Source of the DNA: an uncultured Eubacteriales bacterium
Lineage (GTDB): Bacteria; Bacillota; Clostridia; Oscillospirales; Acutalibacteraceae
NCBI GenBank assembly: GCA_902462035.1
Contig: CABQAC010000062.1
Span: 1-9,514 of the forward strand
Reading direction: 5' to 3'
Length of the DNA: 9,514 nt
Shown here piece by piece: positions 1 to 6,226 of the stretch; positions within the stretch are counted from its first letter, which is position 1, and each line of letters starts with the position of its first letter. Below the pieces are notes generated by a model. The model made no database searches. It was not told where the DNA came from and worked only from the letters and a program-made list of their open reading frames with translations. Both the position numbers and the translations under genes were made by a program.

Positions 1-1
1 T

Positions 2-661
2 TCCGGGCGTTACCTGCACGCCGCGGGAACCCTGCTGGAAGATACCTACCAGTACGCGCTGCGCTGCACCGATACCGAAAAACTGAAAAAATACGCGGAC
101 AAAACCGCCCGCCGGATCGATCTATCCGCAGCGGAAAACGGCCGGGAATCCATCCGCTTTTTAAGCGGTATCACACCGGATGGGATCGTCTTTTTTGACG
201 GTACGCCCGCGTGCTACGGAACTCGCTGTTTCTGCGTGGAGGATGAATACGGCCCTGTTGCCCACCTGTTTTTGCAGACCGTGCGCCAGCGCCTGCTGGA
301 ACAAAACGCCGCTTTTATTTCCTGTTACGACCCCTTATTCCCCGCCACCCGGCTGGAGGCGCTGATCATCCCGGGCGCGGGGCTGACCTTCCTTGCACGC
401 AGCAGCCGTCTCCCCATGACTCAACGTCCCTTTAAAACCATCCACGCCAAACGCTTTATGGACGCCGAACGGCTGGCACAGCGGAAACAGCGGATGACCT
501 TTACCAAAAAAGCCGCCCGGGAGCTCGTCCGGGAAGGGGTACGCTGCCTGCAAAACGCCAAAACCATTCACGACGGGCTGGAACAGCTTTATACCCAAGC
601 CATGGATTTTGACAAAGCGGAAGCCATGACCCAAGCTTTGCTGGCATCGATTTTTGCCTGA
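2..661 (+). CDS. PRK06851-like P-loop ATPase-related protein, C-terminal part (5' truncated by window edge)
   Basis: The reading frame is open from the first bases to a TGA at 659–661, giving 219 residues; the start lies outside the window. The layout resembles the second half of the clostridial PRK06851 family, about 360–400 residues with two related P-loop modules. Visible family-like stretches are a linker (GITPDGIVFFDGT), a strand and turn (FCVEDEYGPVAH), a cysteine-containing segment (SCYDPLF) followed by LEALIIPGAGLTFL, and an alpha-helical tail with KTIHDGLEQLY and AMDFDKAEAM. Where family members usually carry a Walker A loop in this module, this protein has EDEYGPVAHLF with no GxxxxGK[ST], so this half probably does not bind ATP in the classical way. 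Cellular function of the family is unknown to me. No clear terminator hairpin follows before the putP promoter. Family call is by recognition only. Confidence 0.6.
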   Translation, partial: SGRYLHAAGTLLEDTYQYALRCTDTEKLKKYADKTARRIDLSAAENGRESIRFLSGITPDGIVFFDGTPACYGTRCFCVEDEYGPVAHLFLQTVRQRLLEQNAAFISCYDPLFPATRLEALIIPGAGLTFLARSSRLPMTQRPFKTIHAKRFMDAERLAQRKQRMTFTKKAARELVREGVRCLQNAKTIHDGLEQLYTQAMDFDKAEAMTQALLASIFA

Positions 662-709
662 CGCTGTTTAGATCCGTTTTTCATTTGTTAATGATTTGTT
701 CAAAAAGTC

Positions 710-738
710 TTGTCACACAAGAAAATTATGTGTATAAT
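710..738 (+). promoter_or_regulatory. putP promoter (sigma-A type)
   Basis: A -35 box TTGTCA (710–715, five of six consensus bases) and a perfect -10 box TATAAT (733–738) are separated by exactly 17 bases. Transcription would start near 745, leaving a leader of about 28 bases before the TTG start of putP. The promoter lies inside the inverted repeat described at 713–757. Confidence 0.8.
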
Positions 739-757
739 TATTTTTATTCTTGTGTGA
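713..757. repeat. Perfect 11-bp inverted repeat framing the putP -10 box (candidate operator)
   Basis: TCACACAAGAA at 713–723 is the exact reverse complement of TTCTTGTGTGA at 747–757, with 23 bases between the arms. The left arm overlaps the -35 box and the start of the spacer; the right arm falls at about +3 to +13. A smaller inverted repeat, AATTAT (724–729) and ATAATT (734–739), is nested inside and covers the -10 box. The position is that of an operator for a repressor, but the binding protein cannot be named from the sequence. Confidence 0.6.
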
Positions 758-772
758 GAGGGATGTGATCAA

Positions 773-2323
773 TTGTCTCGAAACGGATGGATTTTGGTAT
801 CGTTTTTTCTGTATTTCCTGGTCATGTTGGGAATCGGGGCCTTCTTCTACCACCGTACAAAAAGCTCTTCCGATTATTTTTTAGGAGGCCGCAAACTGGG
901 CGGATGGGTGGCGGCCATGAGCGCCCAGGCCTCCGATATGAGCGGCTGGCTGCTGATGGGGCTGCCCGGCGCCATCTATGCGGCCGGAACCGGCCAAATT
1001 TGGATCGGCGTGGGCCTTGCCATCGGCACGGCGCTCAACTGGATCTTCATTTCCAAGCGGCTTCGCCGGTACACCATTGTCTCCGGCAACTCGGTTACCC
1101 TGCCGACCTATTTCCAGAACCGGTTTAAAAGCGACAACAAGCTGCTCAGCATTGTCGCCGCCTTGTTCATCATGATCTTTTTCCTGGTGTACACGGCTTC
1201 CGGTTTCTCTGCGGTCACCAAGCTGTTTGTGGAAGTTTTCAACCTGGATTACGTTCTGGCGCTGACAATCGGCGCGGTGGTCATTGTGGGCTACACCTTC
1301 CTGGGCGGTTTCCTGGCGGTTTGCTGGACCGATTTTCTGCAGGGTATGCTGATGCTTGCCGCCTTGCTGACCATCCCGATATTAGCGGTCGGGCTGTTGG
1401 GCGGCCCTGGGGAAACGCTGAGCCTTCTGGAAACGACGGCGCCCGCCAATTACTTGAATCCCTTCCTGAATGCCGACGGCAGCCGTATCACGGCGGTGGA
1501 GTTGATTTCCCAGCTGGCGTGGGCGCTTGGATATTTCGGCATGCCCCACATTTTGGTGCGGTTTATGGCCATCCGTTCGGATGCCGAAGTTAAAAAGAGC
1601 CGTGTCATCGCCATTATCTGGGTCGTACTGGCCTTGTTTGCCGCCACCCTGGCCGGTATCATTGGCCGGGTGTACTTGAATACCCCTTTGGTGGATGGCG
1701 CGACCGAAAATGTTTTCATCAATTCTATCCTGCAAATGTTCACCGAGCACTGGTATCTGCCGCTGCTCGCGGGCGTGTTGCTGTGCGGTATTTTGGCCGC
1801 TGCCATGTCTACGGCGGACAGCCAGCTTCTGGTTACCGCTTCTTCCTTCTCGGAGGACATTTACAAGGGCATTATCGATAAGAATGCCACCAACAAACGG
1901 ATGATCTGGATCGGCCGGATCACGGTGCTGGTGGTAGCTGTCGTTGCCTATATCATCGCCCTTAATCCGAATAACAGCGTGATGGGGCTGGTTTCCAACG
2001 CGTGGTCCGGCTTCGGTTCCGCCTTCGGGGCCACCGTGCTGCTTTCGCTGTTCTGGAAACGGACCAATTACCACGGTGCAGTAGCCGGCGTTGTTTCCGG
2101 CGGCCTGACCGTGATCATTTGGGACTACCTGCCTTTCGGCGGGCAAACCCTTGGTGAAATTACCGGCTTGTATTCGTTGGTGGTGGGTTTCGCCATCTCT
2201 TTCGTCGCCATCGTGGCGGTCAGCCTTCTAACCGAAAAACCGTCGCAGGAAATGCTCGACGAGTTCGATTTGGTCGCGTCCTCGACGACCATTGACACCC
2301 CCAAAGATACATCTGCTGAATAA
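773..2323 (+). CDS. putP: Sodium/proline symporter PutP
   Basis: A 516-residue SSS-family (solute:sodium symporter) membrane protein that would import L-proline with Na+, for nutrition or osmoprotection. The length and layout match PutP with 13 expected membrane helices. The signature in TM2, SAQASDMSGWLLMGLPGA, places D55, M56, S57 and G58 at the same positions as the E. coli Na+/proline site. TM9 holds AAAMSTADSQLL with S346 and T347, matching the Na+-coordinating Ser-Thr pair. GGFLAVCWTD (178–187) and MPHILVRFMA (257–266) are also typical. The start is TTG: a TGA lies in frame at 755–757 and no ATG or GTG lies between, while GAGAGGGA (756–763) is a suitable ribosome binding site. It is probably monocistronic, with its own promoter and a terminator at 2343–2376. 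The acidic, Ser/Thr-rich C-terminal tail is not diagnostic. Related SSS transporters carry other substrates, but the motifs favour proline. Confidence 0.92.
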   Translation: MSRNGWILVSFFLYFLVMLGIGAFFYHRTKSSSDYFLGGRKLGGWVAAMSAQASDMSGWLLMGLPGAIYAAGTGQIWIGVGLAIGTALNWIFISKRLRRYTIVSGNSVTLPTYFQNRFKSDNKLLSIVAALFIMIFFLVYTASGFSAVTKLFVEVFNLDYVLALTIGAVVIVGYTFLGGFLAVCWTDFLQGMLMLAALLTIPILAVGLLGGPGETLSLLETTAPANYLNPFLNADGSRITAVELISQLAWALGYFGMPHILVRFMAIRSDAEVKKSRVIAIIWVVLALFAATLAGIIGRVYLNTPLVDGATENVFINSILQMFTEHWYLPLLAGVLLCGILAAAMSTADSQLLVTASSFSEDIYKGIIDKNATNKRMIWIGRITVLVVAVVAYIIALNPNNSVMGLVSNAWSGFGSAFGATVLLSLFWKRTNYHGAVAGVVSGGLTVIIWDYLPFGGQTLGEITGLYSLVVGFAISFVAIVAVSLLTEKPSQEMLDEFDLVASSTTIDTPKDTSAE

Positions 2324-2342
2324 TCAGATCAGGCGAACCGTC

Positions 2343-2376
2343 AAAGAAGCGGCTGTTTTACGGCCGCTTCTTTTTT
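2343..2376 (+). terminator. Intrinsic terminator of putP
   Basis: AAAGAAGCGGC (2343–2353) pairs perfectly with GCCGCTTCTTT (2363–2373) around a 9-base loop, and a run of six T (2371–2376) follows the GC-rich stem. It lies 20 bases after the putP stop codon. Confidence 0.9.
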
Positions 2377-2512
2377 GATCTTTTCCGTTCTACATGCTAT
2401 TTCTCCCCCAGGGTACGAAAAACAGTCAGATTCATTTCATGCGGATTTATCAGAAAACTTACAGGAAAATCTTTTTATATGGAATCTTTTTGTCGAAATC
2501 CATCATTTTTTG

Positions 2513-2541
2513 TTGCTATTCTCATTCTATTCTGTTATATT
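2513..2541 (+). promoter_or_regulatory. Probable promoter of the DUF4234 gene
   Basis: The -35-like TTGCTA (2513–2518) and -10-like TATATT (2536–2541) are 17 bases apart, and a TG one base upstream of the -10 box makes it an extended -10. The stretch between putP's terminator and this gene is AT-rich. Promoter assignment in such DNA is tentative. Confidence 0.45.
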
Positions 2542-2572
2542 AAGAATAATAAAATGAAGGAGTTGATAGCCC

Positions 2573-3022
2573 GTGGACATGCCCCCAACCAACCAAGCGG
2601 TCAATCCCTGGCCTGCGGCGCCGGTCGGACAGCTCAATACCAATCGCAGCTTACTGAAGTATATTCTGCTCACGATCGTCACGCTTGGCATCTATTCCAT
2701 TGTCTTTTATTCCGGCCTTTCCTCGGACATCAATGTGATCGCAAGCCGGTATGACGGGCGGAAAACCATGCATTATTGCCTGCTGTTTTTCCTCGTCGGA
2801 CCGCTCACCCTCGGCATCGGTTACATTGTGTGGTTCCATAAGCTGTCTGCCCGTATGGGTATGGAACTGTACCGCAGGAATATCGGCTACAGCTTTGGCG
2901 CCGATACCTATTGGCTATGGAATGTCCTAGGCTCGTTGATCTTGGTGGGACCCTTTGTCTTTGTCTATAAACTGTGCCAGGCCAGCAATTTGCTGGCGGG
3001 GAATTACAACGCTGTCGGATGA
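2573..3022 (+). CDS. Small DUF4234-family membrane protein
   Basis: A 149-residue protein with a short Pro/Asn-rich N-terminal tail and three predicted membrane segments at about residues 28–48, 68–88 and 113–133. The pattern RSLLKYILLTIVTLGIYSI, then a soluble DINVIASRYDGR loop, then a second helix with GPLTLGIGYIVWF, is typical of DUF4234 proteins, small membrane proteins of unknown role common in Firmicutes. The start is GTG at 2573: GAAGGAG (2556–2562) is 10 bases upstream, whereas the ATG at codon 3 is 16 bases away. It appears monocistronic, between its own likely promoter and the terminator at 3039–3076. No enzyme motifs are visible, so no function is proposed. Confidence 0.75.
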   Translation: MDMPPTNQAVNPWPAAPVGQLNTNRSLLKYILLTIVTLGIYSIVFYSGLSSDINVIASRYDGRKTMHYCLLFFLVGPLTLGIGYIVWFHKLSARMGMELYRRNIGYSFGADTYWLWNVLGSLILVGPFVFVYKLCQASNLLAGNYNAVG

Positions 3023-3038
3023 CTCAAACTTTATATTA

Positions 3039-3076
3039 GAAAAAGGGCCTGCACGCTAGTCTGCAGGCCCTTTTTC
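3039..3076. terminator. Strong intrinsic terminator after the DUF4234 gene
   Basis: A perfect 15-bp stem, GAAAAAGGGCCTGCA (3039–3053) with its complement TGCAGGCCCTTTTTC (3062–3076), encloses an 8-base loop. The T run (3071–3075) and the mirror-image A run (3040–3044) let it act on either strand. It is the last feature of the plus-strand block and may also stop minus-strand transcription from the region to the right. Confidence 0.88.
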
Positions 3077-3667
3077 CTTACAACTGAAATAAACAATATG
3101 ATCAAAGCTACCAATTTTGTTCCTATCCGTATGCTTTCTCTTGAGGATGAATCCAGTAGCAAAACGCGCCAAAATCCCTCTGGCACCCAATCCTCTCAAT
3201 TGGCAACACAACATCGATCGAATCCGAAACAAGCTCCCAAGAAGCCGTTTTGTCTGACGCTTCTGCCTCATCCGCGCTCACGTCCTCGGCGCTTTCGTTT
3301 CCAGCTCTAGACCTGCGCAGAACTTGGCGCCGTCGCAAGCGCTACAGAAAAAACAGAAACAATGGTACGAGTTACTTCATTCGGGAAGAAATACTATCGT
3401 TCTTCACGTTGCAGCAGTATGATAAGACCGTCCAATATTTTCATCTCAGAAGCAGAAGCAAGGGACTATACGCCATGCGGCAAATGTTATTGATCGTTTC
3501 CGCCGGGCGTCAGCAGATCGATTCTGCGATAGATGATTCCGGGTTCGGCATTATGCAACACGAAATGCAACGCGGTTTTTTTGTAAAAATGAAAAAAAGA
3601 ATCTGCTGCTGTTTTTTATGGTAGACTTGAACCCACACAATATATAACATGAGATCTAGATGTAGGG
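3077..3667. other. Gene-poor AT-richer stretch, no recognisable gene
   Basis: About 590 bases between the DUF4234 terminator and the end of the GyrI-like gene. Open frames exist on both strands (for example 3250–3624 on the plus strand, 124 codons), but their translations are low-complexity, Ser/Arg/Cys-rich and unlike any family I know, and none has a good ribosome binding site. Base composition is clearly more AT-rich than in the flanking housekeeping genes. It may hold decayed coding sequence. A tRNA-3'-end-like motif lies near the right end (3618–3636). I see no structured RNA with confidence. Confidence 0.5.
3618..3636 (-). other. Possible degenerate tRNA 3'-end relic
   Basis: Read on the minus strand, GGGTTCAAGTC (3626–3636) is identical to the T-arm core of the tRNA-Leu gene at 4318–4402, and ACCAT (3618–3622) matches its CCA end and the next bases. 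The 11 bases between these blocks in the intact tRNA are replaced by a single base. The T-arm core is common to many tRNAs and the match is short, so chance resemblance is possible. Confidence 0.3.
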
Positions 3668-4216
3668 CTACAGTTTAACGACGCTTATACCCGCGTAATT
3701 GATACCATCCGCATTATAATATTCGATTTCATATGTGTCGCTGAAATCCGGTGTTAACGCGAATCCTCTTTCCTCATTACAAAACAGTTTTTCACACAAA
3801 CCGAAAAGCGGGGCCATATGCCATTGAGGATTATCTTCCCCGGTGGTTTTCTTTACCAGCGCCCATGTTGCTTCCGACGATTTTACTTTTATCATGTAGC
3901 ATGCCGGAGATTCAAGAACTGTAATCCCTTCAGGTTGATTCCTTTCCGACGTTTCCTGACAGTGCATAAGGAACCGCCGCGCATTTTTTCCATGGTTACA
4001 TTCCTTGTAATTTATACTGAGGCACAGCATAGAATCCGGTGTCAAACTGTTTTTTATACTTTTATAACCAGCCTGAAAAAGTGCGTATGTATTGACGCTC
4101 GATTCTTCATCTCCATGATCGGACTCCGCCTTATAACCTGCATACAAAGTCTCCGGTTTTTGGATAATTTCAAATTCCGCTCCTTCAATAACCACTTTTT
4201 CAATGAGCCGTTCCAT
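3668..4216 (-). CDS. Probable GyrI-like / effector-binding domain protein
   Basis: A 182-residue soluble protein with no signal peptide or membrane segment. The start FEIIQKPETLYAGYKAES and the later ITVLESPACYMIKVK, a run with conserved-looking Trp (TWALVKKT), then DTYEIEYY near the end, follow the duplicated strand–helix pattern of GyrI-like small-molecule-binding domains (AraC effector-binding, SOUL/GyrI fold). Such stand-alone domains bind small ligands or sequester regulators; no DNA-binding helix-turn-helix is visible here. The ATG start is supported by an AGGGGGA ribosome binding site about 8 bases upstream. Base composition is clearly more AT-rich than in the neighbours, which suggests acquisition. 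It stands alone just downstream of the tRNA-Leu terminator. The family call is moderate; it could be an unrelated hypothetical protein. Confidence 0.5.
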   Translation of the reverse strand: MERLIEKVVIEGAEFEIIQKPETLYAGYKAESDHGDEESSVNTYALFQAGYKSIKNSLTPDSMLCLSINYKECNHGKNARRFLMHCQETSERNQPEGITVLESPACYMIKVKSSEATWALVKKTTGEDNPQWHMAPLFGLCEKLFCNEERGFALTPDFSDTYEIEYYNADGINYAGISVVKL

Positions 4217-4255
4217 ACTGCTGTCCCCCTAATAATTGTAAATGTATATTATTAT

Positions 4256-4286
4256 ACTATAAACTATAAAACACAAAAGAAGTCAA
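4256..4286 (-). promoter_or_regulatory. Weak candidate promoter of the GyrI-like gene
   Basis: On the minus strand TTGACT (4281–4286) and TATAGT (4256–4261) are 19 bases apart, longer than ideal. The -35-like box lies within the tRNA terminator stem. A TATAAT hexamer is also present at 4251–4256 but lacks a well-placed -35 box. The AT-rich context makes the choice uncertain. Confidence 0.3.
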
Positions 4287-4311
4287 CCGCTTTACAGCAA
4301 TCGACTTCTTT
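4276..4311 (-). terminator. Intrinsic terminator of the tRNA-Leu transcript
   Basis: On the minus strand AAAGAAGTC pairs perfectly with GACTTCTTT, and the stem continues inward with G-U, A-U, U-G, U-G, G-C and C-G pairs around a 6-base loop, followed by a T-rich tail. The wobble pairs form only in minus-strand RNA, which fixes the orientation. It begins 6 bases beyond the tRNA CCA end. Confidence 0.85.
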
Positions 4312-4317
4312 CGACAA

Positions 4318-4402
4318 TGGTGCGAGTGACGGGACTTGAACCCGTACGTTATGCAACACACGCCCCTCAAACGTGCCTGTCTGCCAGTTCCAGCACACTC
4401 GC
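4318..4402 (-). tRNA. tRNA-Leu (GAG anticodon)
   Basis: An 85-base class II tRNA with an encoded CCA (4318–4320). The acceptor stem GCGAGTG pairs fully with CACTCGC, with discriminator base A. The D loop contains the typical AACTGGCAGAC. The anticodon stem CACGT/GCGTG holds the loop TTGAGGG with anticodon GAG (4366–4368), which reads CUC and CUU. A long variable arm is present, as expected for leucine tRNAs. The T arm is ACGGG–TTCAAGT–CCCGT. It has its own promoter and terminator. Confidence 0.95.
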
Positions 4403-4443
4403 AAAAATTCAGCTCCGGGGCAGGCCCGTTGCCAGCAACATTG

Positions 4444-4472
4444 ATTATAGCATCCGGTATTAGCGATGTCAA
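4444..4472 (-). promoter_or_regulatory. Full-consensus promoter of tRNA-Leu
   Basis: On the minus strand TTGACA (4467–4472) and TATAAT (4444–4449) are separated by exactly 17 bases, with TG one base upstream of the -10 box (extended -10). The start point would be near 4437, leaving about 35 bases of leader to be removed by RNase P. The -35 box begins only a few bases past the rnmV stop codon. No terminator is seen between rnmV and this promoter, so operon read-through may also reach the tRNA. Confidence 0.92.
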
Positions 4473-4475
4473 CCG

Positions 4476-5087
4476 TTAATTTTCCAGTTCCAAAGGGGGC
4501 AGCGCATCCACCGCCCGGCGGTATTCGTCATAGCTTAAAAAAGAATTGAGCATGGAAACCATCGCGTTGGTGGAAAGGCGTTGCGGCAGGTTTAACGCGC
4601 GCAGCAAGCTGGCCCTTCGGGCGGCGCTGTCCGTCTGGCCGGTAAATCCGTCCTCATATAAATCCGCTTTGGTAATCGGGCGTCCCGCTGGTTCCGATAC
4701 TTCCTCCGCCAGCACGCCGGCGCGCTCCAGCGCTTCCAAAAGCGCCTTTCGGGGCATCCCTTCCACCCCCAGCTTACCTTCCGCAGAAGGCTTGTCCTTG
4801 CGCTTTTCCTTACCGAACAAGTCCGGAATATACGCGTGCTTGATCGTCCCTTCCGGCACCGCGCCTGCTAAAAAATGACGGATTTGGAATCCTGCCGCAT
4901 CGCTGTCGGTCAGGATTAAAATGCCGCGGATCTTGGCCAGACGCCGGATCAGCGCCAGCTGTTCCCGGTCTTTGTAGATACGGAAGCCGCTGGTCTCCAC
5001 AATGGGTGCGTCCAGTAAGGAAGACAGCTTTACTTTATCGTATTTTCCTTCCACCACCACCGCTTCGCGGATCTTGATACGCTCCAT
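4476..5087 (-). CDS. rnmV: Ribonuclease M5 (5S rRNA maturation)
   Basis: A 203-residue TOPRIM-domain endonuclease that cuts both sides of the 5S rRNA precursor bound to ribosomal protein L18, in the cytoplasm. The TOPRIM motifs are plain: VVVEGKYDK with the catalytic Glu13, and ILILTDSDAAGFQIRHFL with the Asp61/Asp63 pair. The C-terminal half, from about residue 115, with RPITKADLYEDGFTG and a helical end, fits the clostridial RNase M5 C-terminal region. An upstream in-frame TTG at 5120 would add 11 residues, but I choose the ATG at 5087 because family members start just before the first strand (MERIKIREAVVVEGK) and AAAGGA lies 11 bases upstream. It is the last protein gene of the minus-strand cluster, 67 bases after holA. 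Confidence 0.92.
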   Translation of the reverse strand: MERIKIREAVVVEGKYDKVKLSSLLDAPIVETSGFRIYKDREQLALIRRLAKIRGILILTDSDAAGFQIRHFLAGAVPEGTIKHAYIPDLFGKEKRKDKPSAEGKLGVEGMPRKALLEALERAGVLAEEVSEPAGRPITKADLYEDGFTGQTDSAARRASLLRALNLPQRLSTNAMVSMLNSFLSYDEYRRAVDALPPLELEN

Positions 5088-5154
5088 TGCGGCAACCGTC
5101 CTTTCTCCATCATTGGGCAAAGTTTTGTTTGAAGGTATCGCGGACGCCGTCCTT

Positions 5155-6210
5155 TCAGCCTTCCGCTCTCCCCCCCGCCGCTGTCATCAAAAGGCGGGCC
5201 AGCAGTTCCTCCAGCAGCACCCTAGGGTCGGTGCGGGTACTTTTCAGCGCTAAGTCGGTCTGGGAAATCCAATCTAGACTGCGCCGCAGCTGTTCCATAG
5301 TCAGCCTTCTGCAGTCCCGCGCCGCGTTGCGCAGGCGAAACTCCAGGCCGCGGTAATCGAAAGCCTTGGCAATTTCGGTCACCGGCGTACCGCTTTCCAG
5401 CGCCGCCTTGGCGCGGTATAAATCGATATAAGCGGACGCCAGCGAGCCCAGGATGAATACCGGTTCCTCTCGCTGGTAAAACAGGGTATCGAGCAATGCG
5501 TAGGCCTCTCCATAATTGCCGGACACCAAGGCGTTTGCCAGCTTATACACCGCGGTTTCGGTCGTCTTAACCGCCACCGCATCGATTGTCTCCCGGGTAA
5601 TCGAGGTTTCCGGCCCGCTGAAGGCGCATATCTTTTCCAGCTCCCCCAGCAGGTTGGTCAGGTCTGTCCCGCACTGTCGGATCAAATAGCGGCCGCAGTC
5701 GCCCGAAAAGGTATAGCCCATCCCCGACGCCGTATCGGTTAAAAATTTCGCCAAGGCGGCGCTGTCCCGCCGCGGAAAATGAACCGAACAGCCGCATTCT
5801 TCCACCTGTTTGATAAAGCTGCGCCATTTGGCCGATTTTTTGGCGTTGACCGCCACCGATTGCTGGCGGAAAACCAGGACACACGAGGCGGGGGGATCGG
5901 CCAGCAGCTGCTTCATTTTGGCGGTTTCTGCCGCGTTGGCGCTGTCTGCGTCGTAATCCACTACCACCACGCATTTGCGTTCTGCCATTAGGGGCAGCGC
6001 CTCGGCCGCTTCCGCAATTTCCTCCACCGGCGCCCTTCCGTCGAAGGTTTGCAGGTTAAAATCCTCCATCGCCCCGCCGGCCGCCTTGCGGGCAATTCTG
6101 CGGCCATATTCCGACACCAGGTACGGTTCCTCGCCGTACAGCAGGTATACCCGGCCAAAGTCTTGTTCCCGAATCTGCTTTTTTAAAGTTGCCTCGTCAA
6201 TTGCGGGCAT
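5155..6210 (-). CDS. holA: DNA polymerase III subunit delta
   Basis: The 351-residue delta subunit of the clamp loader, which opens the beta sliding clamp and sits in the replisome with DnaX and delta'. The N-terminal DFGRVYLLYGEEPYLVSEY (residues 17–35) is the family signature at the position of a P-loop that delta lacks. A poorly conserved AAA+-like region follows, then the central GYTFSGDCGRYLIRQCGTDL and NLLGELEKICAF that mark the second domain. The C-terminal collar domain ends with QTDLALKSTRTDPRVLLEEL. Length is normal (about 340 residues). The ATG is preceded by AAAGGAGGA at a good distance, and this site lies in the 16-base gap after comEC, so the two genes are tightly coupled. The low conservation between AAA+ motifs is usual for this subunit. 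Confidence 0.94.
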   Translation of the reverse strand: MPAIDEATLKKQIREQDFGRVYLLYGEEPYLVSEYGRRIARKAAGGAMEDFNLQTFDGRAPVEEIAEAAEALPLMAERKCVVVVDYDADSANAAETAKMKQLLADPPASCVLVFRQQSVAVNAKKSAKWRSFIKQVEECGCSVHFPRRDSAALAKFLTDTASGMGYTFSGDCGRYLIRQCGTDLTNLLGELEKICAFSGPETSITRETIDAVAVKTTETAVYKLANALVSGNYGEAYALLDTLFYQREEPVFILGSLASAYIDLYRAKAALESGTPVTEIAKAFDYRGLEFRLRNAARDCRRLTMEQLRRSLDWISQTDLALKSTRTDPRVLLEELLARLLMTAAGGRAEG

Positions 6211-6226
6211 GGTCCATCCTCCTTTC

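Noticed and set aside
1382..2146. Minus-strand open frame of 254 codons inside putP
   Set aside because: It is the complement of a clear PutP frame, and its His/Gly/Arg/Asn-rich translation has no recognisable fold or start signal.
2375..2557. Plus-strand 60-codon frame between putP and the DUF4234 gene
   Set aside because: It begins in the terminator T-run, covers the probable DUF4234 promoter, and reads as translated AT-rich intergenic DNA.
3551..3561. TTATGCAACAC shared with the tRNA-Leu variable region
   Set aside because: Eleven bases alone are compatible with chance at this window size, and the order relative to the other tRNA-like block is reversed; mentioned only as supporting detail.
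3250..3624. Plus-strand open frame of 124 codons in the gene-poor stretch
   Set aside because: It has no good ribosome binding site, a mixed Ser-rich then Arg-rich composition, a Cys run at the end and no family resemblance. It is kept only as part of the unexplained region.
4403..4437. Small hairpins in the tRNA-Leu leader (GTTGC/GCAAC and CGGG/CCCG)
   Set aside because: The stems are only 4–5 bp with very short loops and no T run, so they are not a terminator or a recognisable riboswitch or T-box.
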